Positions 22,066 through 33,361 of a DNA stretch of 64,000 nt are shown here, in pieces. The stretch lies in contig JAEMBT020000001.1 of the NCBI GenBank assembly GCA_018873245.2, positions 17,610,220 through 17,674,219 of the forward strand. The letters are read 5' to 3'. Both the position numbers and the translations under genes were made by a program. Under the pieces are notes generated by a model. It had not been told where the DNA came from. It was given only the letters and a program-made list of their open reading frames with translations, and ran no database searches. This DNA is from Archegozetes longisetosus (lineage: Eukaryota; Arthropoda; Arachnida; Sarcoptiformes; Trhypochthoniidae). The stretch's first letter is position 1. Every line of letters starts with the position of its first letter.

Positions 22066-22980
22066 TTCTAGGCTTATTTGCAATAAATGCACTTTTCTGG
22101 CAAACGCCACTAATGAATAAAGAAATCAAAATTTTCAATCAGTTGAGTGCCAAAATCAGGAGTCTTTAAGTCCAAGACTGACCCGTAGACCCCTTATGGC
22201 TAGGATTAATGTAGTTTTGATTTTGATTTTATTTCACTTTCAAGTCATACTATTTCGTCGAATATAATGTGGAAATTCTGCTCAATCTATGAATTTAAGA
22301 GCACTTATCGTTTAACTTCCTAAGTAGTCTAGTGGTTAGTGTACTGACCACTAGTAGAACAGAACCGGGTGAGCGTGCATACTTCTGTTAATCTGTTTTT
22401 AATATGAAAATATTACTTTTATCTCAATTTTTTCATTCGGAAATTTGATTTACTGCGCGTTTGCTTTAACATTGTTACAAACTATGCTCATATTTCAGTT
22501 AAATTAGAATAAGACCAATAAAAATAAAAGTAGATCTATCGAATTTATAAATTATTACTCTTTTTTTTATTGATCTTCTAATTTAACTGAAATATGAGCG
22601 TAGTTTGTAACAGTATTAAAGCAAACGCGTAGTAAATCAAATTCCCGAATGAAAAAGTTGAGGTAAAAATATTTTCATATTAAAAACAAATTGACAAAAG
22701 TGTGTACGCTCACAGCCGTGGTCAGTACACTAACCACAGACACTACAGAAGTTAAACGATAAGTGCTTTAAATTCATAGATTGAGCAAGACTTTTACGTC
22801 GAAATAGTATGACTTGAAAGTCAGATAAAATCAAAACTACATTAATCCTAGCCATAATGGGTCTACGGGGTCTAGGACTTAAAGACGCCTGATTTGGCGC
22901 TCAACCCATCGAAAATCTTTATTTTTTTGTTCATAGTAATGTTTGCCAGAAAAGTACATTCATTGCGAATAAGCCTAGAA
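22066..22980. mobile_element. Long palindromic (foldback) element
   Basis: About 915 bases form an inverted repeat with arms of roughly 430 bases around a loop of about 50 bases centred near 22535. The ends are TTCTAGGCTTATTTGC (left) and, inverted, TTCTAGGCTTATTCGC (right). The arms match in detail, such as TTTAACTGAAATATGAGC near 22568 against its inverted partner near 22490, and GACCCGTAGACCCC near 22180 against GGTCTACGGGGTC near 22860. In both arms a segment like GTCTAGTGGTTAGTGTACTG (near 22328) resembles the A box of a tRNA; no clear B box follows. No frame codes for protein. A target duplication was not evident. Confidence 0.85.
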
Positions 22981-22984
22981 TTTT

Positions 22985-23260
22985 GAACCATTGCTTCAAA
23001 GAGTGACTCAAAAACTGTGATAATCTGACAGCAACCAAAAATGACGCGCTATCATAACATGCTTTTAATCAGACTATATTATCTTCAGATATTAATAAAC
23101 TTATTGAATATTCAATACAGTTATCAAAACAAATCTAAAATCAAATTTAGCAATAAATTGTTTCACATGACAGCAGGCGTTGCAACAGTTTTTCTTGTTA
23201 CTTTCGCAGACTATTAAGTTCTTAAGTGTACACTTTTCAAAACTTAATGTAACAAAAGAA
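22985..23260. repeat. Dispersed repeat family, copy 1
   Basis: Shares CTGACAGCAACC, GAATATTCAAT and CACATGACAG-type blocks in the same order with 47890-48180 and in part with 51660-51830. Abuts the foldback element. Type unknown. The - strand frame 23289-23101 contains a Cys-rich stretch that is not kept in the other copies, so it is probably not coding. Confidence 0.55.
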
Positions 23261-23435
23261 CTTATGGGAACTACATATTTAGTAAGCAATGAAACTTTGA
23301 CCCAACTTCGATAAATATTTTATCAAAGATGAGATTTAGTCATTTTATCGATAAGAAATATGATTGATATGTTTGAAAGTTGAAATTAGAATCAAGGTTG
23401 TGAATGAGTTTTGCGTGAGATATTAGAATGAAATA

Positions 23436-23887
23436 CTAGGTTGGACCAAAATATATTTTAGTATGATATGCTAATGTTTTCCCTGCTTATTAATAATATC
23501 TTACCAAACTTTCAGGAGCTTAGGCACCCTATTAAACGTATAGTTAAGGAGTTTGAAGTTTTCTAAAGGATAAGAAGGTAACTTTTAGGGCGAAAATTTT
23601 TAAGTAAAACACGATCAGCTTCAAACTTCATAAATCATAGATAAGACAAGCATCAAATGATCGCAACACGACTGAAGTTATGTTTGTTATTAAGCATTGA
23701 TTTCACCTAAAGTTGACTTAGATTTTGATTTTCAAATATTAATAGTCAGTTAACAAACATTTATCTGACTAAATTAAGGCTTAAAGTGATTTATTTTTAC
23801 TAATGATCAGTAAAAGCCTTAGGAAATTTGAAAGTCCTTAATAGTACCATTTTGGTTACCCTTTGTTAAACACTTCGTCCGACCTAA
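23436..23887. mobile_element. mariner-like MITE
   Basis: A 452-bp insert between TA dinucleotides (23434-23435 and 23888-23889). The ends, CTAGGTTGGACCAAAA and inverted TTAGGTCGGACGAAGT, resemble mariner termini of the TTAGGTTGG type. Only about 13-16 bases match, and no transposase frame was seen. Confidence 0.55.
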
Positions 23888-23889
23888 TA

Positions 23890-26520
23890 CTTTTAGTTTA
23901 ACGAAAAAAGTAGAAACTTTTTCTTTACTATAAACCTTAAGCCTTTTAACATTTTAAGACTTGAAAAGTGAATTTTTCAGTTAGAGGTAATAAATAATGA
24001 TTATAATAACTGAGCGTACAAATGTTTTTAGTTCAGACCTCAGTTCATTAGCATCATATAAATAGTAATCAAAAATTGAACATTCAATCTATTTATTCAT
24101 TCAAATCACTTTTATTCAAGTGGTTATTCAATGCAATGACATTTTAACAGATTTTATTTCAGCCATAATTATTACTTACACTAAACTTTGATCAAAATGC
24201 TAAATAAATGAGAATCGATCGAAACTAGTCATTAGAAGATAATTTTCTGGTTTCACAGAATTAAAACGGACTAAATGTTTTTACGTTATTATAGATAGAT
24301 AAAAACTCTCAGCTTAAAATCACTTCAATCAATCAATGATAAGTTGACAAAGTTCTGATAATAGATTTTGAGTCATTAACGAAAAACTAAGTCTCGAAAA
24401 GTGTATAAAAGTATTTCTAGTTTTAAAAAACTGGTTATTTATATTAAACTTATTATGAATCTGTCTAATTAGTCACAAGCATTGAATCGCTTTCTTATCG
24501 ATATTTTAAAAATAAGTTATCATTTTTAAATGAACTTCTCGTCCCTCTCATCTTAAGTGATCGCATCAGGTATTAATCCGGGATCAATACATAACTTCTA
24601 AAACCGACTCTACTCTCACCCGAAAATCTGATTTCAACGAATCATACAATAGTAACAAAACTGAAAATGCATTGAACTTTTATATATACAATTTCTAGTT
24701 TTTAATTTTGATTTATGTTAATCAAAGTTCAAACGAGGTCTTTTCGAAGAATAACTTGTAAGTTTTCTCGCGAAACTATTCTAGGAAAAGTTTTGCTCTT
24801 ATAGAAACTCATATGAATCAGAGTAAAATTAAATCAAATTAAGTGATAAGAATGCGAAATGAATGTCTGTGATGAATAAGTGTGAAAGTTCTCACTATTT
24901 TGTTTATCAAATTATTTAACCGAAACATAATTTGAACAATCGTTTGACCTAAATGCGAACTATTTAAAAGTTCATATAAACAATTATAAACAATCTATTA
25001 ACAAAGAAGATTATAATTACAATTGTCTTCCGTTTATATCAAAATTTATAGTAAGAGTTAAATAAAATAAAATTATTTTTCTTTCAATTGTTAATCAAAA
25101 CTATTATGTCGAACGTAGTCTGTCCCAAATATAAGGTCAAGGTTCTTTGTCCTCTATTATATCGACAGTATTTTCAACACATCTATTAAGGTTACAATAA
25201 TTTCTATGTTTTCTCAAACTTGGCTTAAAGTCTAGACTACAGAAGTCTGATTTGCCTAAAGTCAATCTTGCCAAAAGCCAATTCAGCTGAAAGTCAATTC
25301 TACCGAAAGTCAATTTTGCCGAAAGTCAGTTTTACCGAACTCCTCAGATTAACATAAGAACATCGTGAAAGACAGTTTTGTTCAAATAGACGTAAATAAA
25401 ATTTGCCAATAAGATAGTTGAGTATTCACTTAGGCAACTTTGCGATTTCATAGAACTCTGAGTTAGGTTGAATTACTTTGTTAGAGGGGCAGTCACCCCC
25501 ATATAGCACCGTATAGAATTGAGCACGGAACATCAATCAATAAAATTTATAACCACGAGAATCAGTCGAAAAACCCAGTTTTTCACGACTGAATCGTGAA
25601 ATCTAATTCGGCAAGAGCGATAGGAATCGTCTAGAAGTTGGCGACTTAATTATAGTCGGTCTTTGATTAAAGTCATACTTGACAGTTAAATGACTCGAGT
25701 AATCATATGTGTGAAAATAATCTCTTATCAAATCAGAAATGATATTCAAAGCTCATGAATGGTTTTGATTATGATAAATGCTTTTTTAAATAGTGTTGAC
25801 AATTAAAAGCTGGACACGAATGTGACTGAGAAGAATACAAATGGTTTTTGATTAAGTGATGAAAAGCATATGAAATATAAATAGAGAGTAAATAAATTAT
25901 GTTTAATTACTACTAACGATTTAATGCAAAATAATTTGCATTTATTAGTTGCGAATTAATTACCCTATTCTCAGATCACATAATCATTTGATCAAAATTC
26001 ATATAAATATTTATTAACATTTGACGTTAACTTTCAGATAATTCTAGCTTTAGTCTCAAATCTCTGTAATAATTATTATTTTAAGCTTGATTAGAAACTT
26101 TTTATCGAATAATTTGCCGAATGGTTTCCCGAGTGAGCCGCCAAGTCTTTTTGATTTTGAAGTATTTAAATTTATTATTTAAGAAAATTAACCAATTTAA
26201 AAATAGTGTTCACACTAACAATTGTCTTAAGCTAAAAGCAAAAGACTTATGAAAGCATGAAATAATAAAAATATAAGAATATTGCTTAAACTTAGATATA
26301 AGAGAAGCGAACGGATGAATAAAACAATCGACATCCTGCGAACGAATGACATTTACATAAACTTAATAGTATGTAAAGCTATTTTCATAGACGATCAAAC
26401 TAATTACTTTACAGGTGAGAAAATCTCAAACATTCAATTACATGGCTCATTGTTCAAGTTTACTATTAATAATAACTATCTATTTTTAAAACGACATACA
26501 CACCCTACTGATGATTATAT
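23890..26520. other. No gene supported; one minisatellite
   Basis: AT-rich non-coding sequence. At 25243-25340 about five copies of a 16-bp unit (TCAATTTTGCCGAAAG) follow each other. A GC-richer patch at 25480-25640 has no readable frame. Confidence 0.45.
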
Positions 26521-26577
26521 ATACAGTCAATTCTCTATGATGCGGGATGTAATCAACTATGAGGTATATATACAGTC

Positions 26578-26645
<68 letters not shown>

Positions 26646-26818
26646 AATGTGGAATGTAGTCAACTCTCTATAATGTAGTCGGATATAGTGGACTACGAGC
26701 TATAATATACACCTTCCAATTATTTGGTTCACAGACTATGCACACTATATCCCATATATTTAATTCCCGTTATAATCAATGAGTTTCTAGTGCATTAGGT
26801 TTTCATTATAATGAGAGG
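26521..26818 (+). mobile_element. pogo-like MITE, disrupted by a CT microsatellite
   Basis: Related to the cleaner copies at 50183-50356 and 56401-56572: it has CAGTCAACTCTCTATAATG, the TATTTGGTTCACAGACT interior and CATTATAATGAGAG at the right. The left end is repeated two or three times (near 26524, 26573 and 26660), and the CTCTCT part of the terminal repeat has grown into a (CT)32 run at 26579-26642. The open frame 26282-26647 is a by-product of this run. Confidence 0.65.
26579..26642 (+). repeat. (CT)n microsatellite
   Basis: About 32 uninterrupted CT units, seeded inside a pogo-like terminal repeat. Confidence 0.95.
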
Positions 26819-27186
26819 TATAATTATGTGATTAATTATTTTAAAACTGTTCTCAAATTGATGTTTTCCGAGATGAATGTTTGAAAGTTTGATGAAAAGT
26901 TTGAGCAGTATAAAACTGATCGGATGAGTTGGTGATAGAAAAATCAATTTAATCCTATCAAAGTTGAGAGCTCTCTACTTTACCACACAAGTGATCACAT
27001 GGAATGTCTGAAAGCTAGCATAAACTCGGGGTTTGATTTATCTGCGAATCATAACTGAATGATTAAAAGATATCTTTGAATCAAAATTAAATAGTGAGAG
27101 CTATAATGGCATTAAACTGTTGCGCTTAATAGTTATCAGTATTCTGAACAGCTTTCAAGACTTCTCAAGACTACTGAAGACATTTC

Positions 27187-27432
27187 TCAAGACTTGACTA
27201 GAAAACGATTAAGTAATAAAACTTTTTCTACATTTTTAACCCATAAATGTTCAATTGATCTATTGGAGAACAATATTGAGCAACAAAATGAGAGGCGAAA
27301 CGAAAAATAAAGTAACAAAACAGCTAAAACATCAATTGTTATAATTGGTTCATTCTGTGGTTTCTCACTATAATTGATTGAATTGCTAATAAGAGGTGTT
27401 TGTTTTTTATTGTCCATATTGTTATTTGGCAT
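27187..27432 (-). CDS. Hypothetical membrane protein or exon
   Basis: An open frame of 81 codons, with a second ATG at residue 6. It has a polar N-terminus (MPNNNMDNKKQTPLISNS) followed by a hydrophobic stretch, IDVLAVLLLYFSFRLSFCCS, that could form one membrane segment. I do not recognise it. It might be the first exon of a longer gene, with possible GT donors after residue 60, but no further exon was found to the left. The region also resembles simple AT-rich sequence, so it may be chance. Confidence 0.25.
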   Translation of the reverse strand: MPNNNMDNKKQTPLISNSINYSEKPQNEPIITIDVLAVLLLYFSFRLSFCCSILFSNRSIEHLWVKNVEKVLLLNRFLVKS

Positions 27433-29984
27433 ATCATTAAACTTGATTATGATTTATGACTTCGTTTTGAATTAGTTTCAAATATAGACCCGTAAGTTGA
27501 AAATCGACCTGAAACACTTTTTTCTCTACTAATAAAAAATACATCAGTTTTTCAATTATTACATAAGTAATTAATCACTTTTGTTTATTTGATAAAAGCA
27601 TTCATTTATTTGAATTTTTATGAGTCACTCCTGCTTTTAACTTATTTTTCAAATTCTATATCTCTACACGTCTTTCATTAATTTTGAACCCATTTTTCAT
27701 ATTATGCCAAAAGTCGATCAAAAGCTGAGACCAAGTTTCGAGTTAAGAACAAAAGCCTTAATTAGTTAGTCTTAGTTAGAGAGAAGAGCATATTGAATGT
27801 TTAAATATAGATGAGATAGAGACCAACGAATTAGAGTTACGTTAAGAGGAACTTCAAACAGAGAAGAGACTAATTAAAGGTAATTATAATAAAAAGTATA
27901 TGAAGAGAGAAGAAACAAAAAGCAATTATAATAAAGAGTATATCACATAAATATAGTCTAAAGTCTGAAATAAATCTGAAAAGAAGAACGTCAAGAGTCG
28001 ATGTGCTATTTAGGAAATAAGAGGCCATTCAGGCCATTGTCATTGTCAACAACAATCATGATCTTCACGAAGGCTTTAAATAGCATGTAAATTGAGTTAA
28101 CTTCAAACAAAATGCATTTTTAAGATAATGCGTTGGCGTCTCTCATGTTTTATTTGCCAAAACCGGTTAACAAATCCTCATGTAATGCATGTCTTAGTTG
28201 AATAAAGTTGAATAAAGTTGAATTAAGTTGAATTAAGTTTAAATTTCAAAACCGATTAGTTTAGAATTGGCTTAAATTAATCTTTCGATCTCTACTTATA
28301 CTCTAATTGAGACTAAGGAGTAGCAAATTAGAGAAACTAGTATTGCGTTTATAGCTTTCAATTATAAGACATTAATCATATTATATTTCAATATTTTTTA
28401 TATCTCAACTTTATTTAATTGATTTAAGTTAAGTTTAAATTTGAGCAGACTGATTTGAAAAATCAAATATTTTAATTCAAATAGCAATTGCTTATAGTTA
28501 CACAAATTTCTATATATTAATCTTCCACATATTAACCTTCCACATATTAATCTTCTATCCTAACAAATAGCTTTGATTCTTAAAAAGTAGAAACATTTAA
28601 TTCCACATCGATCTAATGCTAACAAGCTGATTTATAGCCATAGAATTAATTATAATACCGTCTGAATTAATGGAGATTATAAATGTGATTTAATCAGAAT
28701 TATTGCTGTAAAATATATGCATCAGCAGCAATGCACGTAATTCTCATCCTGTATCTTTTATTCATAGTCATAAAACGCACTGATTAGTATATTAACTTCA
28801 GCAATATACAGCTAATACTTCAGGCAAATCGTCAAAATACATGACCAATCGGACTGAAAAACAAATTTTATGGTCAAAATAAAAATTAATTCGTCTCTAA
28901 TGGACTTTATATGATTGAGTTTTGAGTTTAATCTGTATGTTTGATAATTAAAATATTTTCTTATTCTTGTTAATATGATCTGACTTAACATAAATGAATT
29001 CAAGTTTAGCAGTAATAAACATCATTAATGATAATTTGATTTAAATTAGAAACCTTAACTCAAGTACATAACTTGAAACATAAATTGATCACAACATACT
29101 TAAGAGTTAGAGCTGAACATATTTTATCTTAAATAGTAGTTGAAGATAACTGGAACTTTAGAATTTTAGTTTAATAATTAAATATTAGTTTAATACTTAG
29201 TTGAGATCCGAGGTCATTGTTACTCAATTCAAATGAATTATCTTAAACATTAAGATGACATTCTGATTAAAAAAATATGTAGAATTTTGATAATTTCTAG
29301 TTTTTTAAATTGTATACCTTGAGGCGTTAGTCACGTAAATTAAATTGTCTTTTTCTAACTTCTGTTTTATCTAGCTCCCTTCACGTCCTGCTCATACTAC
29401 ATTTTCTCTATTTTCTCTCTACTACTGGTATTTAAACCTTTATATATAGTTAAGTCTTGCAGTGCTTTTTCAAAACAAATAATAATTAGACCATACTTTC
29501 TATGGGGTTTTATATTGTTCTTTAAAAATCACTTAAGTCCATGTAAAGATAATAGAGATTTAACTGCGTTAATTCTAAAAATCATACTTACATTAAATGA
29601 TGCAAACGTTTTTATTAATCTAAAGTTATAAACATTTGATAGCAATTACTAAAATCTAAGTTAAGACAAAACTATGACATATTTAGTTAAGAGAAAAATA
29701 ATTATCTGCTTATAAATTGAATTTTAATTAGAAAACTTTGCGCAAACTTTGGGAGAAATCAATTCAGTCATAAATGTATAATAATAACTGCACATTAATC
29801 CCTAACCTATAATTATTTCGAAATAATAGATCATTAATGGTCAGAATATAGAGTGTAAACGATCCCTAATTGTCGTGTCGTTGTTTTATTAGTTCATCTC
29901 ATTTTAGTAGCTTTAATACTATTCATCTCCACATCTATTCAAATAACTTAAATAACACCTTAAAGTCTATTTGTTTGGGAAAAA
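27433..29984. other. No gene supported
   Basis: AT-rich non-coding sequence. Purine-rich stretch at 27775-27930. A short tandem repeat of TTGAATAAAG-like units at 28197-28245 and three copies of CACATATTAA-type units at 28525-28555. Confidence 0.4.
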
Positions 29985-30293
29985 ATGGAGAAATTTAACA
30001 TTGTATTTATGAGAGAAGAGGCAAATTTAGTAATAATTTCAATATTTATAGCATTGCTGAAAGACACAGAGACGTTGATGTACGGAGACCTCAATCCTAT
30101 AATTTCTATTTTATCATATCTAGAAAATGTCAACAAACTTAAAATGCATTTTCAGCAATGTCTGAAAAGTAAAATAAAATTAAAAATAAGTTTCAGGTCG
30201 CATAGAGGGACATATATTTACAAACAGGTAATTGAAGACTTAAGCGACGAATGTTTGTTTGGCAGAGATAATCATATCATAAACGTTTCGTAA
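29985..30293 (+). CDS. Hypothetical ORF, 102 aa
   Basis: A single open frame from an ATG, with no motif I recognise. It has a hydrophobic patch near residues 15-25 and a basic middle (KSKIKLKISFRSHR). No signal peptide at the very start. AATAAA-like signals follow at about 30365. The composition is close to the background and there is no support beyond the open frame. Confidence 0.25.
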   Translation: MEKFNIVFMREEANLVIISIFIALLKDTETLMYGDLNPIISILSYLENVNKLKMHFQQCLKSKIKLKISFRSHRGTYIYKQVIEDLSDECLFGRDNHIINVS

Positions 30294-32811
30294 TATTCAA
30301 TGTCAATGATTCTCATAGTAAATAATTTGACAAACACTTCATCAAAAGTATGATAGCATACTATAAAATAAACTTATATTAAACTTATATTAAACTTATA
30401 TTAAACATGTTATTGTCTTAAGAGATATGTTGTTTAGTAATTGAAATTTATAATTAGATTATAACACTAATGTTATTCCAAGTGATTCCGAGTAATTCAA
30501 AGTCATAAAAGATGATGGACATTCACATCCTGGAAACCAAAAGATTGCAAACATTTAGCTTGGATTACAAACCACACCTTAATTACAGAGACAATTGTGA
30601 TATGTTTGCATTAAGACTGAGTCAACTTATTATATAATATAACATAACTATTATCATCAAATTTCTATTCAAATATATATATATATACAGGGTCCGGCAT
30701 ATATTACGTATATTATTAGGTTTTTTTATACTCCTTTTCAATTTTAAGGATTGCCATCAAATAGTAGTTATTCTTTAATAGACTTTATGTTATTTTTATT
30801 TGTAGAAAATATGTTTTGTTTTGCAATTTTTTTTATCTAATAGTATATAAAATAAAATTGTTCTGAAAAAAATAAGTTTGAATAGAAATTTAAGCTCTAG
30901 TTTCATGACTGTCAGAAGGGATGGATCGGAAGATTTTGTACAAAGAGAGCTTAAGACTAAGAACTTAGATATTATAAGTCCTATAACATCAGTTTAGTCT
31001 ATACAAGTTTAACCATACTCGATATCAACCATGTTATGAATCTCTTTTACTATTCACTAAGTAGAAAGTTATTCAAAATAACTTTTTCTTCGAATAACAA
31101 CTTTGTCTTTAAATAACAACTATAATTACTATAAACTCACAATTAGCTAAAAATCATTAGCTCAAAATCAGAGCTCAAAATTCAACATAAAGGTTATTTG
31201 ATTGCAAGCAGTCTTTGATTAAGACTAGCCGAAAGCTGCAATTTTGATTAAAGGGTAACTCTCAAGGCTCTAGTCTTGACACAAAAAAGCATTGCAAACA
31301 AATAGCCCACTTGAAGAGTACTTAACAAGTTGTTTACTACATGTCAACATACTTTACTCAATGTCAATAATCAGAAAATCCATTATCATTACCATCCAGT
31401 CTTACACATCTCTCAGACCCTATGTCTGAATATTGCTTTGTGTCTAACAATCAGACCCAATATCTGACTATTGCTATTTTGTCTAACAATCAGGACATTG
31501 TTTTTTCATTTTACTATCTCATCTTAAAGAAGATAATGGAATCTGAAAAAGTTAGCATTCATTTTGTTAACATTAGAGATATATTAATAACTTTGAAACG
31601 AGAATACAATGAAATGATGTGAAAAATGAATATGAAGTTCAAGGTTTGCCGTTATGCGGAACATATGACTTGATGCGAATTAACATATCTATAAAAATAT
31701 TTGGAAAATATCTAATTTTTTATCTGCTCACTTTTGAATTAGTACAAACCAGCCCTTAAACTAAATCATGTTTCTTATTGATAAAGTGTCTCGTGTTGTG
31801 AATATTAATAACTTCTCTTGAATTAAGGCTATAAATGCTATAAATAAATTGCAAAAAGTTTCTTTTATAAAAAATGTATTTTATTCTCAAAAACTATATA
31901 AATGAATATAAAACTTGATTTATTTAACAAAAAGTGGTTTAATATATTCTATACGTTAAAAGTGAACGCAAAAACAATAAAATCTATTCATTAAGTCATA
32001 AAAACTTTATATTCAAAGATTAAACTCTTGAAATTAGAAACAAAAAATAATGCACGACTTCTTGTCAAATATAAGCAGCAAAAAATTTGAAGAATAAATA
32101 AGAAATTGGGAGATATGGAGAAGAGAAAAAAGTTAATGAAGGTAATAAAAATAGATACAATGCTTAATGAGAGGTCACAGAGCCTGAAAGGGTTAGGCTT
32201 TTGTGGGACGAATTCATACAATAATTGTAACAAAAGTAATCAAAATTAATGATACAATTTGTTTTCGTGTAAGAATACGTGCATTTAAGAGAACAATAGA
32301 GGTATAAATCAAATATATTGAGAAAATTGTAATTAGTGTATAAAATAGAAATCAGAACACTCTGTAGGAGAAGTGCCCCTTTTATGGCTTGACTTTCATT
32401 ATTTTAATAGAGTATTAACTAAACTTTGGAATAAACTTGAAAAGCGTAAGACAGCTTAATTATTTGGTATTTGTGTTGCATAGTTATGGATTTTTTACCT
32501 AAGCACTTTTTTGGGTAGGCTTTATGAGCTAGGCACTTTTGTAGCTAGAAACTTTTAACTAGTCACTTTTTGGCTACCCACATTTTACCTAAACATATCC
32601 ATTGGTCTTAGCACAAATCTAACTTTACATAACATTAAAGCTACACACCAATTCATATCTATATAAACTGCCTTTTGGATTCCTTTTTCAAACCTCTATT
32701 TTAAAAGTAATTAATTTCTAGAAACCCTCGAAACAAATAATTATTTAAAGATTTATTGCCCGCAATGAAATTGAATCAGTTTTAGTTTTTAGAAACACTA
32801 TTCATTATTAA
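30294..32811. other. No gene supported
   Basis: Non-coding AT-rich sequence. It has four tandem copies of AAACTTATATT (30368-30404), an (AT)n run near 30676 followed by CAGGGTCCGGCATATATTAC, which resembles a transposon tip without a partner found, and a 36-bp unit repeated twice at 31424-31498 (TCTAACAATCAG). The short frames at 31422-31622 and 32233-31991 lack motifs. Confidence 0.4.
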
Positions 32812-32819
32812 TATAAGCC

Positions 32820-33084
32820 CAGCGGCGAAGCCAGAAAATATTTTGTGGAGTGCACAAAGAGGGGGTCACTAATCAGATTTAATTTGATAAAATATACTTT
32901 TCTGATTAAAACCTATTGTGTTATAGTTTAAATTAGAATTATAAAGTATTTTTGCTTAATTTTTTCGTAACTGTAACAAATTAAAAAACCTCATTAAAAA
33001 TATAGAACTTTTTATCAAGTTAGCGAGAGATTCGAATTGGGGTTTGAGTTGGGGATATCTAGGCCCCTGCTGACTTGGCCGCTG
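32820..33084. mobile_element. hAT MITE, family copy 1
   Basis: A 265-bp insert. Ends CAGCGGCGAAGCCAG and, inverted, CAGCGGCCAAGTCAG, 13 of 15 alike. Flanked by 8-bp near-duplicates TATAAGCC (32812-32819) and TATGAGCC (33085-33092). The interior is AT-rich between GC-rich tips with runs such as GAGGGGGTCAC and AATTGGGGTTTGAGTTGGGG. Related copies lie at 36418 and 48427. Confidence 0.8.
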
Positions 33085-33361
33085 TATGAGCCCAAAACGC
33101 CTTTGAGGAGTAAATGCTTAAGTAAATAAAAGATAACATTTTTAAAAGAAAACTATAACTTCAAACTGATCTTAAAGCAATTAAAGTGAAAAATTAAGTG
33201 TTCAACAGGCAGATTGTGCAAATAATTGTGATAAACGACTAATAGATTAGATAAATGTAAGATTAGTATTTTGCTCACATGACTCACATTCAATGATCAA
33301 AACGAAAAGAAATGATTTCATAACTGATGTAAAACTAAAAAATTAACTAAATAACTAATCT

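Noticed and set aside
22320-22385. Possible tRNA gene in the foldback arm
   Set aside because: Only an A-box-like motif is present; there is no B box, cloverleaf or acceptor stem.
23101-23289. Cys-rich 62-codon frame, candidate secreted peptide
   Set aside because: It lies in a dispersed repeat whose other copies do not keep the cysteines or the frame.
26282-26647. 121-codon frame ending in a Ser/Leu repeat
   Set aside because: Created by the (CT)n run and MITE sequence.
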